Part shown: positions 1 to 11,800 of the stretch, one piece after another | How positions within the stretch are numbered: the stretch's first letter is position 1 | Layout: the number at the start of each line of letters is the position of its first letter | Assembly: GCF_000003855.2 (NCBI RefSeq) | Contig: NW_003101670.1 | Coordinates: 954,841 to 1,018,840, forward strand | Length of the DNA: 64,000 nucleotides | Reading direction: 5' to 3' | DNA from: Blastomyces gilchristii SLH14081 | Taxonomy: Eukaryota > Ascomycota > Eurotiomycetes > Onygenales > Ajellomycetaceae | Program-made: the position numbers and the translations under genes | The notes under the pieces: generated by a model | What the model saw: the letters and a program-made list of their open reading frames with translations, nothing else | Database searches by the model: none | What the model was told of the DNA's origin: nothing

Positions 1-680
1 ACTACTGACACCTGCTACTTCTTACCCATGAAAGCCCTTATGTAATAGAGGCTGAGCCTAATTAGTAAGGCTTGATACAGAGTAGAACTCTCTACTGCAA
101 GTCAAGTCACTAGTTAAGTGAGATTCTGTAAACACTCATCAGAGCTGATATGAGATGTCAATGTCTCACTATTCTACTGTGCACCTGTCAAGGTTCTAAT
201 GATATAGAGTCAAGCCTAATGTAGTGATTATACACTACTTAGACAAGTCTCTAACTAGGGCTGTCATTGAAGCCTAGCTTTCTCTCAAATACAGAGAATG
301 ATTTTAAAAATCACTTAACTAGCAGGTCTAGACATGTATCTAGGTTCTAGGCAGAGCACTCTGATAGACTAGAGTCTGCAAGCTCACTGCCAAGCTCTAA
401 TACTGACAGGGAGAACTGCAGTCATCAAGTCTATGATTAGTTTCTAACACAGAGTGAGGTCATAACAGCTGATTGATAGACCTATGAGCATCTAATGAGG
501 CTGAGATCAGCAACCGGAAGCCTGATGTGTACATCACCAAGTGAGCAGTGACAGCCACTAACTAACATCTCTGGAAATTAGTGACTGGTCTGAGAGAATG
601 AACGCGGTGATCAGTTAATTATAGAGGATTAAATGTAATTAGCTTAAGATACATTCTGCAGGTAGCTAGTGCCTGTAGAT
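1..680. other. Unrecognised, moderately mutated sequence
   Basis: No reading frame or transposon motif could be recognised on either strand. CpG is rare, but CC and GG are commoner than in the heavily mutated stretches to the right, so the base-change history looks milder. It may be an upstream part of the LINE or unique flanking sequence; I cannot tell which. Confidence 0.4.
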
Positions 681-689
681 CTCATAAAA

Positions 690-1384
690 GAGGAAATAGT
701 TTAAAAGAGATATGAATATTCTCTGATAGTCAAGCTGCTTTAAAAAGACTTAGAAATAGTCAGATTTATAATAATTAAATGAATCTTGAACTGATCTTAA
801 ACTCTGTTTTGAAAATTCAAAAGAGAAGAATATCAAAGCTAATAATTCATCTGCACTAAGTTTCTGCTTATATGAATATTCATGACAATGAATTGACTGA
901 TTCAGCTGTAAAAAAGAGTGCAGAATTAAGCAGATCTATTCAAAAAATTATATTCTGATCTTTTATAAAGAGAAAAATAAAAGAATCTTGTTTAGATAAG
1001 TGAAATAAAAGCTGGTAGAAATAAAAGAAGAGTGTATATTATTCAAGATTTGAAATAAAACTCAAGTGAAAATCTTGTTTAATTAAATGTAAAAAGAAAA
1101 TATTCTTATCTATAATACAGCTGAAACTAGAACATGACTATTTCAAATTGTATATACAAAGATTTGATGATAGATTTGACTCAATAGAATACTCATTCTG
1201 CAATGCAAATGAGAATTCTGAGTATATTATAATGCACTGTGCATTATACAACAGTCTCAGAGTTAGATTGAAAGAGAAGTATGATCTAAATCAATTAAAT
1301 ATGAGATTCTTATTCTCAACTGAGACAGGAATTAAATACTTAATAGACTTTCTATCAGAATCTCAAGCAGCTACAAGAAAATGA
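690..1384 (+). pseudogene. LINE ORF2 C-terminus: RNase H and CCHC end, RIP-damaged
   Basis: The plus-strand reading, broken by stops, shows an RNase H domain. Near 715-760 the reading is close to DSQAALK (seen as SLIVKLL in an adjacent frame), and near 850-930 it reads NIHDNELTDSAVKKSAEL, matching the 'GxxGNExADxxAK' end of LINE RNase H. The last part (1148-1384, 78 codons, open) has the Cys/His end typical of Tad-like LINEs: a Cys pair region, then EYIIMHC, then LYNSLR, and a closing FLSESQAATRK close to the usual 'FL..TGAATR'. Several stops sit where Trp or Gln would be expected. No reverse transcriptase domain is in view. Non-functional. Confidence 0.72.
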
Positions 1385-1789
1385 CTAAATTCAGAAATAT
1401 CTGAATATGAAGAGGAGGAAATTAATCAGATATAGTCTGTTAAAACAGCTATATACTATCTTTTAATAATTTGTTTTATTACAGTCTCTCTTTACTTTAT
1501 CTTTTTCTTTCAATTTCTTTCTATCTATCTATTTAATGTGTCTATCTTTAAGACTGTGTTCTCTTTTCCTTTATCATAATATTGTCAAATGATTTCAAAG
1601 TATCAGAAGATGTTAAAATACTGCAATTTGTAAACAGTTTTTATATTCTGAGCTGAAATTTTCTGATTTTACATATCTGAAATTGATGAATGTATAATAG
1701 TTAACTTTACAGATATAGGAAAAACTCTGAGAACTAAAAGTTCTCAGGTAGATATCATAGTCTCTGACTGCATACATCTATAATTGAAG

Positions 1790-1809
1790 AATAATAATAA
1801 TAATAATAA
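1790..1809 (+). repeat. (AAT)n simple repeat, likely LINE 3' tail
   Basis: Six to seven tandem AAT units lie exactly at the junction between LINE-type sequence and the gypsy RNase H of element D. The position fits the 3' tail of a target-primed insertion better than a random microsatellite. Confidence 0.65.
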
Positions 1810-1810
1810 A

Positions 1811-3150
1811 GCTCTTGATTATAAATATCATAGTTAATCTTCACAGATTATATCTTCTGTAAGAAAAAGACTACTGAAACTCAGTTCTCATTTAACTGTA
1901 GTTACAAGACTATTTCTGAAATTATAAAGAAGAAGATATCTGTCTTTAATCTGATTAAGAGTAAGAGATTAAAGTGAAATAGTATCACTATATCTGTAAA
2001 TATCTGTTTCAATCTTACAAAGATCTTATAAGCTTCTAAGATAAGAAAGTTCTCACAGTTCTCTCTTCTTAATAATCTTTTCATTCTTTATTCACAGAAT
2101 GACTTCTTCTTATTTTCACTCTTCATTATATCTGTAAGAGTTAAGAAGATTCTTGTGAATATAAAGATAAATTATCTATAGAAATTCACAAAGCTCAGAA
2201 AGATCTGAATCTTATAAATACTGATTAACTCTGATTATGATAGAATAGTCTTAATCTATGAAGATTTTATCTGAATATTATCTGCAGTAATTATATATTC
2301 TAGAAAATTAATCTAACAGACACTGAAGTTGTACTTTATAAGCTTAATATACAGTTCTGTCTTATCTAGAATCTTTAACACACTTTGTACATTCTTAGTA
2401 TGTTCTTTCTTCTTTATAGAGTACATTATCACATTATTGAGATATATTATTACAAAGACATTCAGATATATATAAAGTATTTTATTAATGAAAGACTGAA
2501 ATGCTGTAAGAGTATTAATCAAATCAAAAGACATTACTAGATATTCAAATAATCTCAGTGCAGTTCTAAAGACAGTCTTTCATTCATCTTCAGACTGTAT
2601 TCACAGCTATGTATATATATTAATTATATTCAGTTATGTGAATATGACAGCTTCTGTGAGACAGTTAATTATATTCTCAATCAGAGATAGAAAATAGTGA
2701 CTATTATCTTGAAGTTCAGATTATAGTAGTTTATACATAATCTGAGATCTTTATTCTTTTTCTTTATAAATATCACAGAAGCTTTCACAGAGATCTGTGA
2801 AGATTAAATGAAGTTATTCTTTAAATTCTTCTTTATATAGGTCTGCAAGACCTCTGTCTTATAATAAAAGAGCTTATAGATTAATTCTCAGAAGAGTTTC
2901 TATTCTTCTATTAAATCTATTATCAGATTCTTCTTACAGTGAGAAGAAAGCTTAGCTATCTTTACTGAGCTGAATATCTCTGTAAGATCTCAGTATTTGT
3001 CTGATATATGAAGCTCAGTTTTCATAACTGTAAAGTTCTCAGATATTTACAAAGTTATTATATAGATAAGCTTGTCTTCTCTAATTAACTCTACAGCATT
3101 AACTGATTCTATCTTTATAAGTAAGTCTGTCAACACTGATCAGAAGTATA
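1811..3150 (-). pseudogene. Element D pol: gypsy reverse transcriptase and RNase H
   Basis: The open piece 2313-2534 reads MSFDLINTLTAFQSFINKIL and continues to IIYLNNVIMYS. This is the palm region of a fungal Ty3/gypsy reverse transcriptase. The catalytic YLDD box has become YLNN (Asp to Asn by C-to-T on the coding complement). Just upstream (2535-2590) the conserved WKTAFRTRYGLFEY block reads with TGA at the Trp. The next piece, 1902-2084, matches the end of the connection and start of RNase H (FT..VIL.HFN, I.LKTD), and NYDIYNQEL of RNase H lies at about 1811-1840. The enzyme is dead, with both Asp changes and stops. Confidence 0.82.
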
Positions 3151-4699
3151 AACCTGACTTATGAACAGCTATGTGTGAATTATGTCTTTGAAGTCATGTA
3201 AGTCTTAAATACATGTTATCTGTGATATTAGTAATAATTATAGTTTTTATAAATCTTCTTCAGATTCTGAAGAGATCTTATAATTTAAATATAATTCTTA
3301 TAAGTCTCTCAGCTTTCAGATCTGAGTTCTCACACTCTGCTTATTATAAGAGCAGGTTTTCAGTTTTCATTATTCAGCTTATTCACTCTGTGAGCTTTAG
3401 AAATACTACAGTAATCTGAGATTCTAAGTTCATTAATACTTTTCATACTTACAGAGCAGTAGTACTGTAATACAGTCTCTTTCTATGAGTAAGTATTTTT
3501 ATCAGAGAAGTAACAGATTCAGATATCAGCTTCAAGACTTTTAAGAAAACTGTTACTGACTCTGTCTGTAACTTCTCAAATTTCTATTTTAATTTATTCA
3601 GACAGTTTGTACAGAGATATTCTGATGTAGAATAGATGAAGCAGAGACTCTTTTTCTTAGTCTCTCTATTATACACTCTGTTCACAGAAGCTTGTGAAGC
3701 TCTCTCTCTCTGCTTAGTAGTCAGATACAAATCTCTCTATATCTTATTATCTTTTTCTAATAAATCTGTTCTCTATTATTCTGATTCTTGTGAGACTGAT
3801 TAATGATCTGCTCTCTGCAGATCTGTGACTCTCACAGTGAGCTGTAAGTGATGAATGAGAGTTATCAGTTTCTTCAGAGTCAAGAGCTTAGAGTTTTACT
3901 CAATGAGTTTATTCTACATGTCTTCATTCAGTCTCTTTATAAACATTATTATTCAGATCTTATTTCAGGACTCTGTTTTCACAGATCTTAATTTATATTA
4001 TAATTTCATGAAATGCTGTGAGTAGTCTTTATCAGATTTCTCATCTCTTTTTCTAATATTGATAATCACAGTTCAGATGTTCTCTGTTTAACTCACAAAG
4101 TCTCTTAACTTATTTTCTAGATAGATCTTGAGAACAGATCAGTGAAATCTCTTATAATCATTCTCTAAATAATTTAGTCAGTTCTTGACTTCAGTGTAGT
4201 AGAGATCTGTTATTATATAGATAACAGCTTCTTCATCTTTTATATTACATAGTTAGGCTTATGAGTCAATTTCAAATACAAACTCATAAAAGCTTTTATA
4301 GATTGTAATTCAGTAAGTAATCTTAAGTAATCATAGCTTAAGAAAGTTTCTTTTCAGTTTATAAGTATCTCTGAAGATCATGTCTAGAGACTCAGTTTGA
4401 GAGTGTTTACAGATAGTAAGCATTTCTTATAGAAAAATAGCTTGATCTCACAGAAGATGCTTAATAATGTTCTTCACTAAGATTGATTTATTCATCAGTT
4501 CAGAGAGTTTCTCTGTCACAGATATAGAGAATAATATTCTGAGTGATTGATAAGTTCTCTAAGACTTCATTTATAAGAATAATTTATAATTTAGATGACT
4601 GCTTCTGAGTGTCTGTAGTAGAGTTCACAGAGATTGAAGTATATAAGTTTCTAGTTCTTTCAGTTATAATAGACAGTTGCTGACTGACTGAGCTTGAAA

Positions 4700-4957
4700 T
4701 GTCAGAATAAGTGCTCACAGGTGATTATTCAGGTTTTTGCAGCTTGATGTGATATATACTATTAACTACTAGAAGTATTTATAATAGAAAGATAAAATGT
4801 AGAGATTAAATATATAATAGTATTCAAGCTGAGTTATGAATAGTATTTGTGAACTTCAGTCTATATAGTTGTGTGTAGTCAAGGGCCGCTAACTCTATTG
4901 ATTACGTGAGAGATAGGAATAGAGGTAAAGAATCCGCAAGAAGCGGGATTTCTTACA
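4700..4957 (-). repeat. Element D 5' LTR (inner edge approximate)
   Basis: The outer end is clear: a CpG-rich patch at 4880-4957 with an inverted repeat AAATCCCGC / GCGGATT near the terminus and TG...CA style ending. The rest is heavily mutated, and no second LTR is in the window for comparison, so the inner edge is a guess. Confidence 0.5.
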
Positions 4958-5419
4958 GACATCTGAGATTACTTCTTTATGAGAATATTATCTGATTTAA
5001 CTGTTCTGTAACTCTCAGCAGTAAAGCTGAGAATATCATTCTTCAAGAGACTGAATTTTGTTCTATTGATACAAACTCATAGCAGACTTAGATTATTTAA
5101 ACTTTCATTAACTATTCTGATATCTTTATCAGTATACATCTGATTTCACCTAATAAACTTGTATTCTATGATATGTTATATTTTTTATTAAACAAGGTCA
5201 TTGATATAGATGAAAAGATCATATCTTAATACATTTGAAAGATTATTGTCTTTATTGACAGTTATGTCAAGATTTAATAAGCAGTGTAATATTTTCAATT
5301 AATACTTCTTCAGATCTGTCAGAATAACAGGCAGAATGTTAATAATACTAACACCTCTTTTATTAATAATATTATTCAGTATTTCACATCTCAAGTATCT
5401 GAAGTGGATCAGAATATTC
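4958..5419. other. No recognisable gene
   Basis: AT-rich mutated sequence between the D LTR and gene F. Nothing could be identified. It belongs to the host locus into which D inserted. Confidence 0.5.
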
Positions 5420-6378
5420 ACTTTGAGAAGTTCATAAAATCAATATTGAAAATACAAATCATGATGATAATAATCTCACTGAGTATGAGTATAAATATTT
5501 CAGATGTCAAGTGTACTGTTTTATGAGGATTTTCTATTAAGAGACATGATATCATGAATGTTGAACAATGATGTGAGTGAGAAGGTCATGAATCAGATTA
5601 AAAAAGTCATGTCTTGATTCTTCTTCTCTACTGAGTATTTGACTCTGTAGATTATGAAAAGAAAGCTGTTCAATCTTCTCAACTATCAGTGAAACAAAGA
5701 TCTCAGCAAAGAACTTAATATCAGATCAGTCAGCTATCACAGTTTATAATCTTAAAGAACATATCTGATGCTGAAAGTATTGCATCAAATATAACAAGTC
5801 AGAGTCAAAGTCAATGTAGAATAATCACTGTGAAGACATGAACAGAGAGTGAAATGCAAAGATAAGTCAATCTCTTCACTGACTGAAAGAGAATTATCAA
5901 TAATTCATATCACTGAAAAGCTCTTCTGATCTATCTTGAGAAGGATTGACTCTTATTTAATATGAATAGAATAAACACTTCTGTGAAGAAATGCTGCAGC
6001 AGGTGCAATTCAAGCTGTATATCTGTATTCAAACAGTCATTCACTACAAACATCATCAAGGCATCTCAAGGCAATAGTCACAGTGCCATTCTGCTGTCAG
6101 AACTTAAGAACTAATGTATCAAATATGTGAAGAAACAGTATTATTATAATCAAGACTTTTCAGTATCAGCTTCACAATTTATATCTACTCAATGTCAGTG
6201 ACAGATAGCTGCTCTTTTTCATCAGAAGATATCTACCTTTGAATTCAATTGAAATGAATTGTATGATACTGTCAATCTTCTTCAGACTTAAAGCTATTGA
6301 GATGAATTTGAAGATCAGCTTCACAGCTTTCTGTTAAGTCAAATTACAGCTGTAAATAAAGTGTATGAAGCTATTCTC
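5420..6378 (+). pseudogene. Gene F, 5' part: unidentified RIP-killed protein gene
   Basis: One plus-strand frame is coding-like from about 5640 (perhaps 5420) to the A1 insertion. Its stops are nearly all TGA or TAA/TAG where Trp, Gln or Arg would fit. It reads for example NMNRINTSVKKCCSRCNSSC, a Cys cluster C-C-x2-C-x3-C near 5995-6030, followed by a mixed polar region. I do not recognise the family, and there are no retroelement motifs. When A1 and one copy of its ATAG target duplication are removed, the frame runs on without a shift into 14593-15157, which supports both the gene and the insertion. RIP acts on repeats, so this gene was probably present in more than one copy. Confidence 0.55.
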
Positions 6379-6382
6379 ATAG
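6379..6382. repeat. A1 left target-site duplication, ATAG
   Basis: ATAG precedes the left LTR and recurs directly after the right LTR at 14589-14592. Four-base duplication. Confidence 0.8.
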
Positions 6383-6549
6383 TGTGATTCAAAGGTTGCT
6401 TGAGCCAGCGTACGATTACAGGCGTACGCTGGCTTCTTATATATCGTATGCTAAATTAATTAGTGGCCGCTATGGCCCCTTTACACTCATAAGCAAGTTC
6501 AGAAGTGGCCGCGTTATTATCCAATGATCATACATTCTTCCAAACCACA
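6383..6549 (-). repeat. A1 left (3') LTR, 167 bp
   Basis: On the plus strand it runs from TGTGATTCAAAGG to AACCACA, so the ends are imperfect inverted repeats (TGTGRTT / AACCACA). Near the left end is a perfect 11-bp hairpin, GCCAGCGTACG and CGTACGCTGGC with an 8-base loop. It contains NotI-like GGCCGC blocks and keeps most CpGs. The same length as the right copy at 14422-14588. Confidence 0.9.
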
Positions 6550-6562
6550 TCCTCTCTCACCA
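6550..6562 (-). promoter_or_regulatory. A1 polypurine tract
   Basis: The minus strand reads GGTGAGAGAGGA directly against the 3' LTR, as expected for the plus-strand primer of reverse transcription. The A2 copy has GGTGAGGGAGAA at the same place (58614-58625). Confidence 0.7.
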
Positions 6563-6852
6563 GATTCAGTCACGCTCACATGACCATGTCATACACCCTA
6601 GCTTCATGCGGATTAGCTCACCACTAGCATTTCGCGATTATGTGATCTATTTCTGATTCAGCTAGCATTCTCTGTACACCCTCACAAAGAAACTTTCACT
6701 ATATTACATCTCTCATTCACTAACTTTTCTCATTCTCCAACCATCTTCTTCATCATCGTCATCATCGAACGCCATCATTATCTCATTTCTACCTCTTCTT
6801 CTGTTCAACTCTTTCTATCTGTTCATCTATCACATTGTACGCGTTCCTGGCA

Positions 6853-8511
6853 ATGGCCCTCTGTTTCCACAATAAGTGTCATCATAGTGCTCATACTGGG
6901 CAGTTTGTTAGCAGTAAGTGTAACACATTGTGAAACATAATCAGAACTTGTTTATCTTCTAACAATCACTACAATGTATTATTATGAATGACACATCTTC
7001 TTCATCTTCTTATATACTCTTAACTGTTTTTCTTCTCAGTGAGTTTCTGATCATGTTTTCTGGCATGATTTTGCATGAATACAGATACTGATATATTTGT
7101 TTTTATTTGTATAGAATCTTCACATGTTGACAGATCTGTATCTGCTGATGATAGTGAACTCAATGTTGAATTATTGATCAAGAACTTAGAGAACATGATA
7201 ATGAAGAAATTGTCTATATCATGTGTAACTGAGTCTTCTACACTCTCTTCTGCCTCTTCTGCTGCTTCTTTCTCTGCTGCTTCCTCTCAATCTTCTACAC
7301 TTGTCTCTGTGTCTGGTTCTCTCACTTCTGCTACTCCTGTTCCCGCAACCTCTACTCCTGCTACTTCTGCTCTTACTACTGCCTTCATTACTAGCTCTCT
7401 TTATTTCAAGAAGATGTTATATAGGCTCAGTGAATTACATTTCTCAGTATATATACTCTCACTCTTTTTACTAATCTCTAGAACAATTTATTGTATGAAG
7501 ACAGTGTATAACATGACTATCTGAAGCTCAGTCATAGACACTGATTATTATATTCATTTTAAATATTCATGATGAGATAATTATTTATTCATATCAGAGA
7601 ATCACTCTCTCTCTCAACAGTGTTAAGATTGTAAGTCTTTTTCTTTTTATCTTTTCTTTCTAATGCTGATTTTTCTATTCTTAGAGAAAATTATTATAGA
7701 TTTTATTATACACAAAGTTATAATATTCATAGATATCAAGAAACTTTTCATAACTGTTAAATTCAATATTACAGATATATCTGCTCTAGTGAATATCTTC
7801 AGAATAATTAATCTGTATTAATCTATTCTCTGATGTTTATTATCTGACTTCATGATACAGATGAAGAATATCTGTGTTTTCAGAAATAGAAACACAGATA
7901 TCATACTCTTTTACACTCATGAGTGTGAGACTTGTATATCTTGTCTGAGATATTATTATGAAAATGAGTTATTCATATACTATGTTCTACTTTCTGTATT
8001 TCTCTATATTCTTCTCTCTCTTTCTGAGAAGTCTTATATATATTGTAATTATATGTATAATTCTAAGATCAGCAGATGTTTATTCAGTAATTATTATTTC
8101 TACTTTTACAGTTTTATACACTAATAATAGTTCTTAATTACTCTGATATCAGAGATCATTTTAATTAAAGATAATAATACTACTGAGACTATTCTCTTTT
8201 ACTTTTAAGCTTTTTCTATCACTTTCTCTTTCTTCTCTGCAGGAAAGATTGTGCATATACTGAGTTATAAGTGTTCAGCTCTGAGTGACTTCTGTTATTT
8301 ATTCAGTTCTATGTCTTTCTCTTCTGTTTCTTCTGTCTCTGTCTCTTCTACTCTAGCTTCTGATTCTGCAGGTTCTGCACTCTTCTTCAATTTTTCTATA
8401 TGTACATGTATGCATTTCTATATTAGTATTTCAGTCAATCTTGTGATAAATGACATTAATGTTATACACAGAGTGATAGAGAAATCAGAGATATGTACAG
8501 TGTTATTATAA
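6853..8511 (+). pseudogene. Antisense accessory gene of element A (copy A1), one intron
   Basis: Plus-strand gene convergent with pol. Exon 1 (6853-6913) starts MALCFHNKCHHSAHTGQFVS. An intron at 6914-7039 follows, and exon 2 continues in the same frame to 8511 with stops at likely Trp positions. After splicing the product would be about 510 residues: a short Cys/His N-terminus, an acidic segment (7120-7200), a Ser/Ala/Thr-rich stretch (7230-7380), then a Cys-rich module at about 7930-8095 (CETC, SC, CNY, ISRC). That spacing recalls the fungal DUF3716-type putative zinc-binding module. The tail is LVINDINVIHRVIEKSE. A2 carries the same gene. The function is unknown. The frame is less damaged than pol but not intact. 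Confidence 0.7.
6914..7039 (+). other. Spliceosomal intron in the A1 antisense gene
   Basis: Begins GTAAGT, ends TTTTTCTTCTCAG, 126 bp, with TAAC-type branch candidates (CTAAC near 6959, TTAACT near 7020). Removing it joins exon 1 to the frame of 7075-8511. Copy A2 has an intron of the same length at 58981-59106. Confidence 0.72.
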
Positions 8512-8849
8512 GAGTGACTTACAGCTCTCAAATTTCTTATAGATCTTGAGTTTTGAGATTTTCTTTATTTTTGATATTTTTCAGATAATGTGACATTGAA
8601 AATAGATTAAACATGTAATGTATGAAAATGAATGAGATATATATAATAATATTTATCTTTTACAGCTGACTCTTACAGTTAGTAATCAATTCATTATCTC
8701 TTTTCTTTTCTTACACTTTTTCTTTATCTGCTAGTCACTACTCTTACACAATCTCTATATAGTACAGTGTTCAGTGACTAGATTCAGCAGCTTTCATCTT
8801 TTATGATTCTGTCTTATGTATTATACTGTCTCTCTTCACTCACTCAGAT
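8512..8849. other. Spacer between convergent genes in A1
   Basis: AT-rich, mutated, no recognisable domain on either strand. It lies between the end of the plus-strand accessory gene and the probable end of pol on the minus strand. Confidence 0.4.
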
Positions 8850-11800
8850 CACTATAGTAAACAGCTCATTAAAACTAATCTTATTCAATCTCTGAGTATT
8901 CTTAGAGATTAAGATGACTTGATCTCATGCATCTGTGAATATTTCAGATAATTTATTCTCTGTGATCTCTATGATTGAACTGGTATAAACAGTTGAATTT
9001 AACTCTGAATCTCTTTTTCTTCTGTAATCTAACTCATGTGCAAGTCTGCTGCTTTGAGATCACTCTTTACTATATTACATCTGCTGTCTGCAGTGTGTTA
9101 TTATACAACTGACTACAGTCTTATCACTTATTAAAGTATGATATTCACCTGATTTCTTCATTTCTTCTCATTCTTTTCTTATAATTGTGAAAAGATTGAA
9201 ATAAGTAAGATTATCTAATTTATAAGTGTCTATGATTTCTCTTACTTTATAAGACTTTTCAATTATAAGTTTCTTCTTTTTTAACACTGATGATAGTGCT
9301 GTGAATAATTATAATTCACTCAGATCTTGTATCTTTACTTTCACAAGTTATGAATTATTTATTAAGTTATATAAGATCTGTTCCTCTGATTCTTTCAATG
9401 CATATGTTTTCAGAGAATGTGATTTGAGTATTTTATATGACTTAAATTATCTAGATTGAAACTTCTCAGAACTCTCATTATATACAAGAACTCATGTTCT
9501 CATCTTGAGACTCAATTTCTTAACTAGTGAGTCTCATATTCTTTTCAATTGAATTGCTCAGTTCAGAAGTAACTTGTTAGCTTTTACACATGCATGGCTG
9601 ATCTCTTTCAATCTTGATTCTGTGTCTGCAACTGCTGTTTCCTCTCTCATCTTTCTCAAAGCATTCTTCAGAATGCGCGGATGCAATCCATACAACAGGT
9701 AGAATGGTGAATGCTTGAAGACTGCATGCTGCTGAATTTGCATGGCTAATATCGCCTGACCGAGATATTCATTTCATAATCTCATAGGCTTGCTCACTAG
9801 ATATTTTGTCAGCATGTTATCTAAGATTTCATTCAAGTGTTTCATCTTCTTATTCATCTGTGAATGATATAGCATTGTTCTACAATGTCTTGTCTGTAAC
9901 TGGCTTATGAAATGTCTCACTACTTCTTCTACAAGGTTCACACTGTTATTAGTTAGAATCTTGTATAGTATTTCATAGTTGATATAGATCTCATCATGTA
10001 GAAACTTCATCATTATCTTCTCTATTATCTCTGAAACTGCTTTCACAACTGGTCAGTCAGTAGTGTAATTAATAGCAGTGATTATTCATCAATTTCTATT
10101 TAACATCTGTGATAATATGTCTATAAGGTTCATCTCTCATTATTTGAATAGTTGTATCATACACTCTATCTGATGTTGTACTTTCTCACATTCTAACTCT
10201 TTCTTAGATTCTTTCACAACCTGATAATTTGAGCACTTATAAGTGTATATCTGAATATCCTCAGTCATACTTGATCAGTATACTCTTGATTTGAGTACAC
10301 TCATAAGTTCAGAACTTTCTAAGTAACTGAATTCCTTGTGCATGTGAGTCATCAAGTTGTGTCTAAATAAAGATTCTAGATAGAGAGCTTTCATATATTC
10401 TAAATCACAGTAAAGCATAACATTATTTTTCAATTTCCTCAGTTTGAAGTTCAGAAGCATCTCTTCTTCTACTTTTATAAGATGCTTATTATCTGACATC
10501 TTATCATTCTTCAAGTGAGAGATTATAATATTCACTCATTCTGATTTCTTGTATCTTCTCAGTATGTTTAATGTGAACATTTCTTATATCTGATTCATAG
10601 AATTCTCATTCATGAAATCAGGTCTGTGACTGATTATATCAGGTATTACAGTGTCTGATTTCTTTCAGTATTTAATATGAAAATTATACACTTGAAACTC
10701 TGAGATTCAACATGCTAAGTGTTTAAAAGATTTTATCATCAATTATAGATAGATAAGACTTTTATAATCTGTGATTATCATTATCATATACCTGTTGTCA
10801 ATATATCTATCTCATAATACCAGTGTGTGCTTGATCACTAGTAATTTCTTTTCATACACTGAGTAATTGAGCTCAGCATCTGATAGTTTTCTACTATCAT
10901 ATATCACTGAGTGCAGCTTGCTGTTCTTGCTCATCTGTAGAAGAGTATCTCTGATAGCTCATTTGAATGTATTTATCTCAATATAGAAAGGTTTATTACA
11001 ATCTGATTGAATAAGCACTGAGAATGTTATTATATGTTTTCTCAGTGTGAGAAAAGCCTCTTTATATACAGTATTTCAGATAATTGAACAAAACTTCTTC
11101 TTTCACAGATTTGTATCTATTTCTCTTAAGAGATCTGAGAGTGATATAGATATTTATGTGAAATTCTTGATGAATCTGCAGTAATATAAGATCAACTCAA
11201 GAAACTGTCATACATAGTGTACATTTCTCAGCCACAGTTAATTTACTATGACATTCAATTTCTTCAGAATGAGGTGTATACAGTCATCACTTACTACATG
11301 TTCTATAAACTTCAACTCTTCTATTTTAAACACACACTTTGTTAATTTGATATAGAGCTTATACTCTGTCAGAGTTATAAGCACTTCATCAAGATACTTC
11401 AGATATTCATTATATAAGTTTGAAAAGACTAGAATGTCATTAAGATATACAAGACATAAGATTTCATTCTATTTATGAAGAATCATATTCATCATCATTT
11501 GAAAGATGATAGACATATTTATCAGACTGAATAATATTATCAGGAATTCAAACTTCTCTCATTGTGTATTAAATGCAGTTTGTGAAACTGACAGTTTATC
11601 TATACAGATCTGTCAGTATTCTGAGAGAAGATTAATCTTTAATAGATATCAGATGTTTTCAACTGTATTCAACTGTTGTTGAATCTGTGACAGTGAATAT
11701 TCATTCTTAATCATAAGCTTGTTGAGTGCTTGATAATTGATACACATTCATCACTTCTCATCTGCCTTTTTCATGAATAGAACTGAAAAGCCTCACATGC

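Larger units (their letters stand above)
681..1809 (+). mobile_element. LINE (non-LTR retrotransposon) 3' end, 5' boundary uncertain
   Basis: The segment holds the C-terminal end of a LINE polyprotein (690-1384), then about 400 bases of untranslated sequence ending in an (AAT)n tail at about 1790-1809. Right after the tail, the minus strand resumes in an RNase H motif of Ty3/gypsy element D (reverse complement of about 1811-1840). This suggests the LINE was inserted into D, with the simple repeat as its 3' tail. The other half of D and the LINE 5' end would lie to the left. A tail of short repeats is usual for fungal LINEs of the Tad/I type. The exact 5' limit is not visible. Confidence 0.7.
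1811..4957 (-). mobile_element. Ty3/gypsy element D, 3'-truncated in view
   Basis: Minus-strand LTR retrotransposon. Its 5' LTR is at the right, with the minus strand beginning TGTAAGAAATCCCGC at 4957. The pol remnant reads leftward through reverse transcriptase to RNase H, where the LINE interrupts it at about 1810. Integrase and the 3' LTR are not in the window. The LTR inner edge is not certain (about 4700). The stretch 3160-4690 should hold gag and protease, but I could not recognise motifs there. A CpG-rich patch survives only at the outer LTR end. Confidence 0.75.

Noticed and set aside
6000..6040. Cys cluster in gene F as a zinc finger
   Set aside because: C-C-x2-C-x3-C alone does not match a known finger that I can name, and nearby codons are mutated, so no domain was called.
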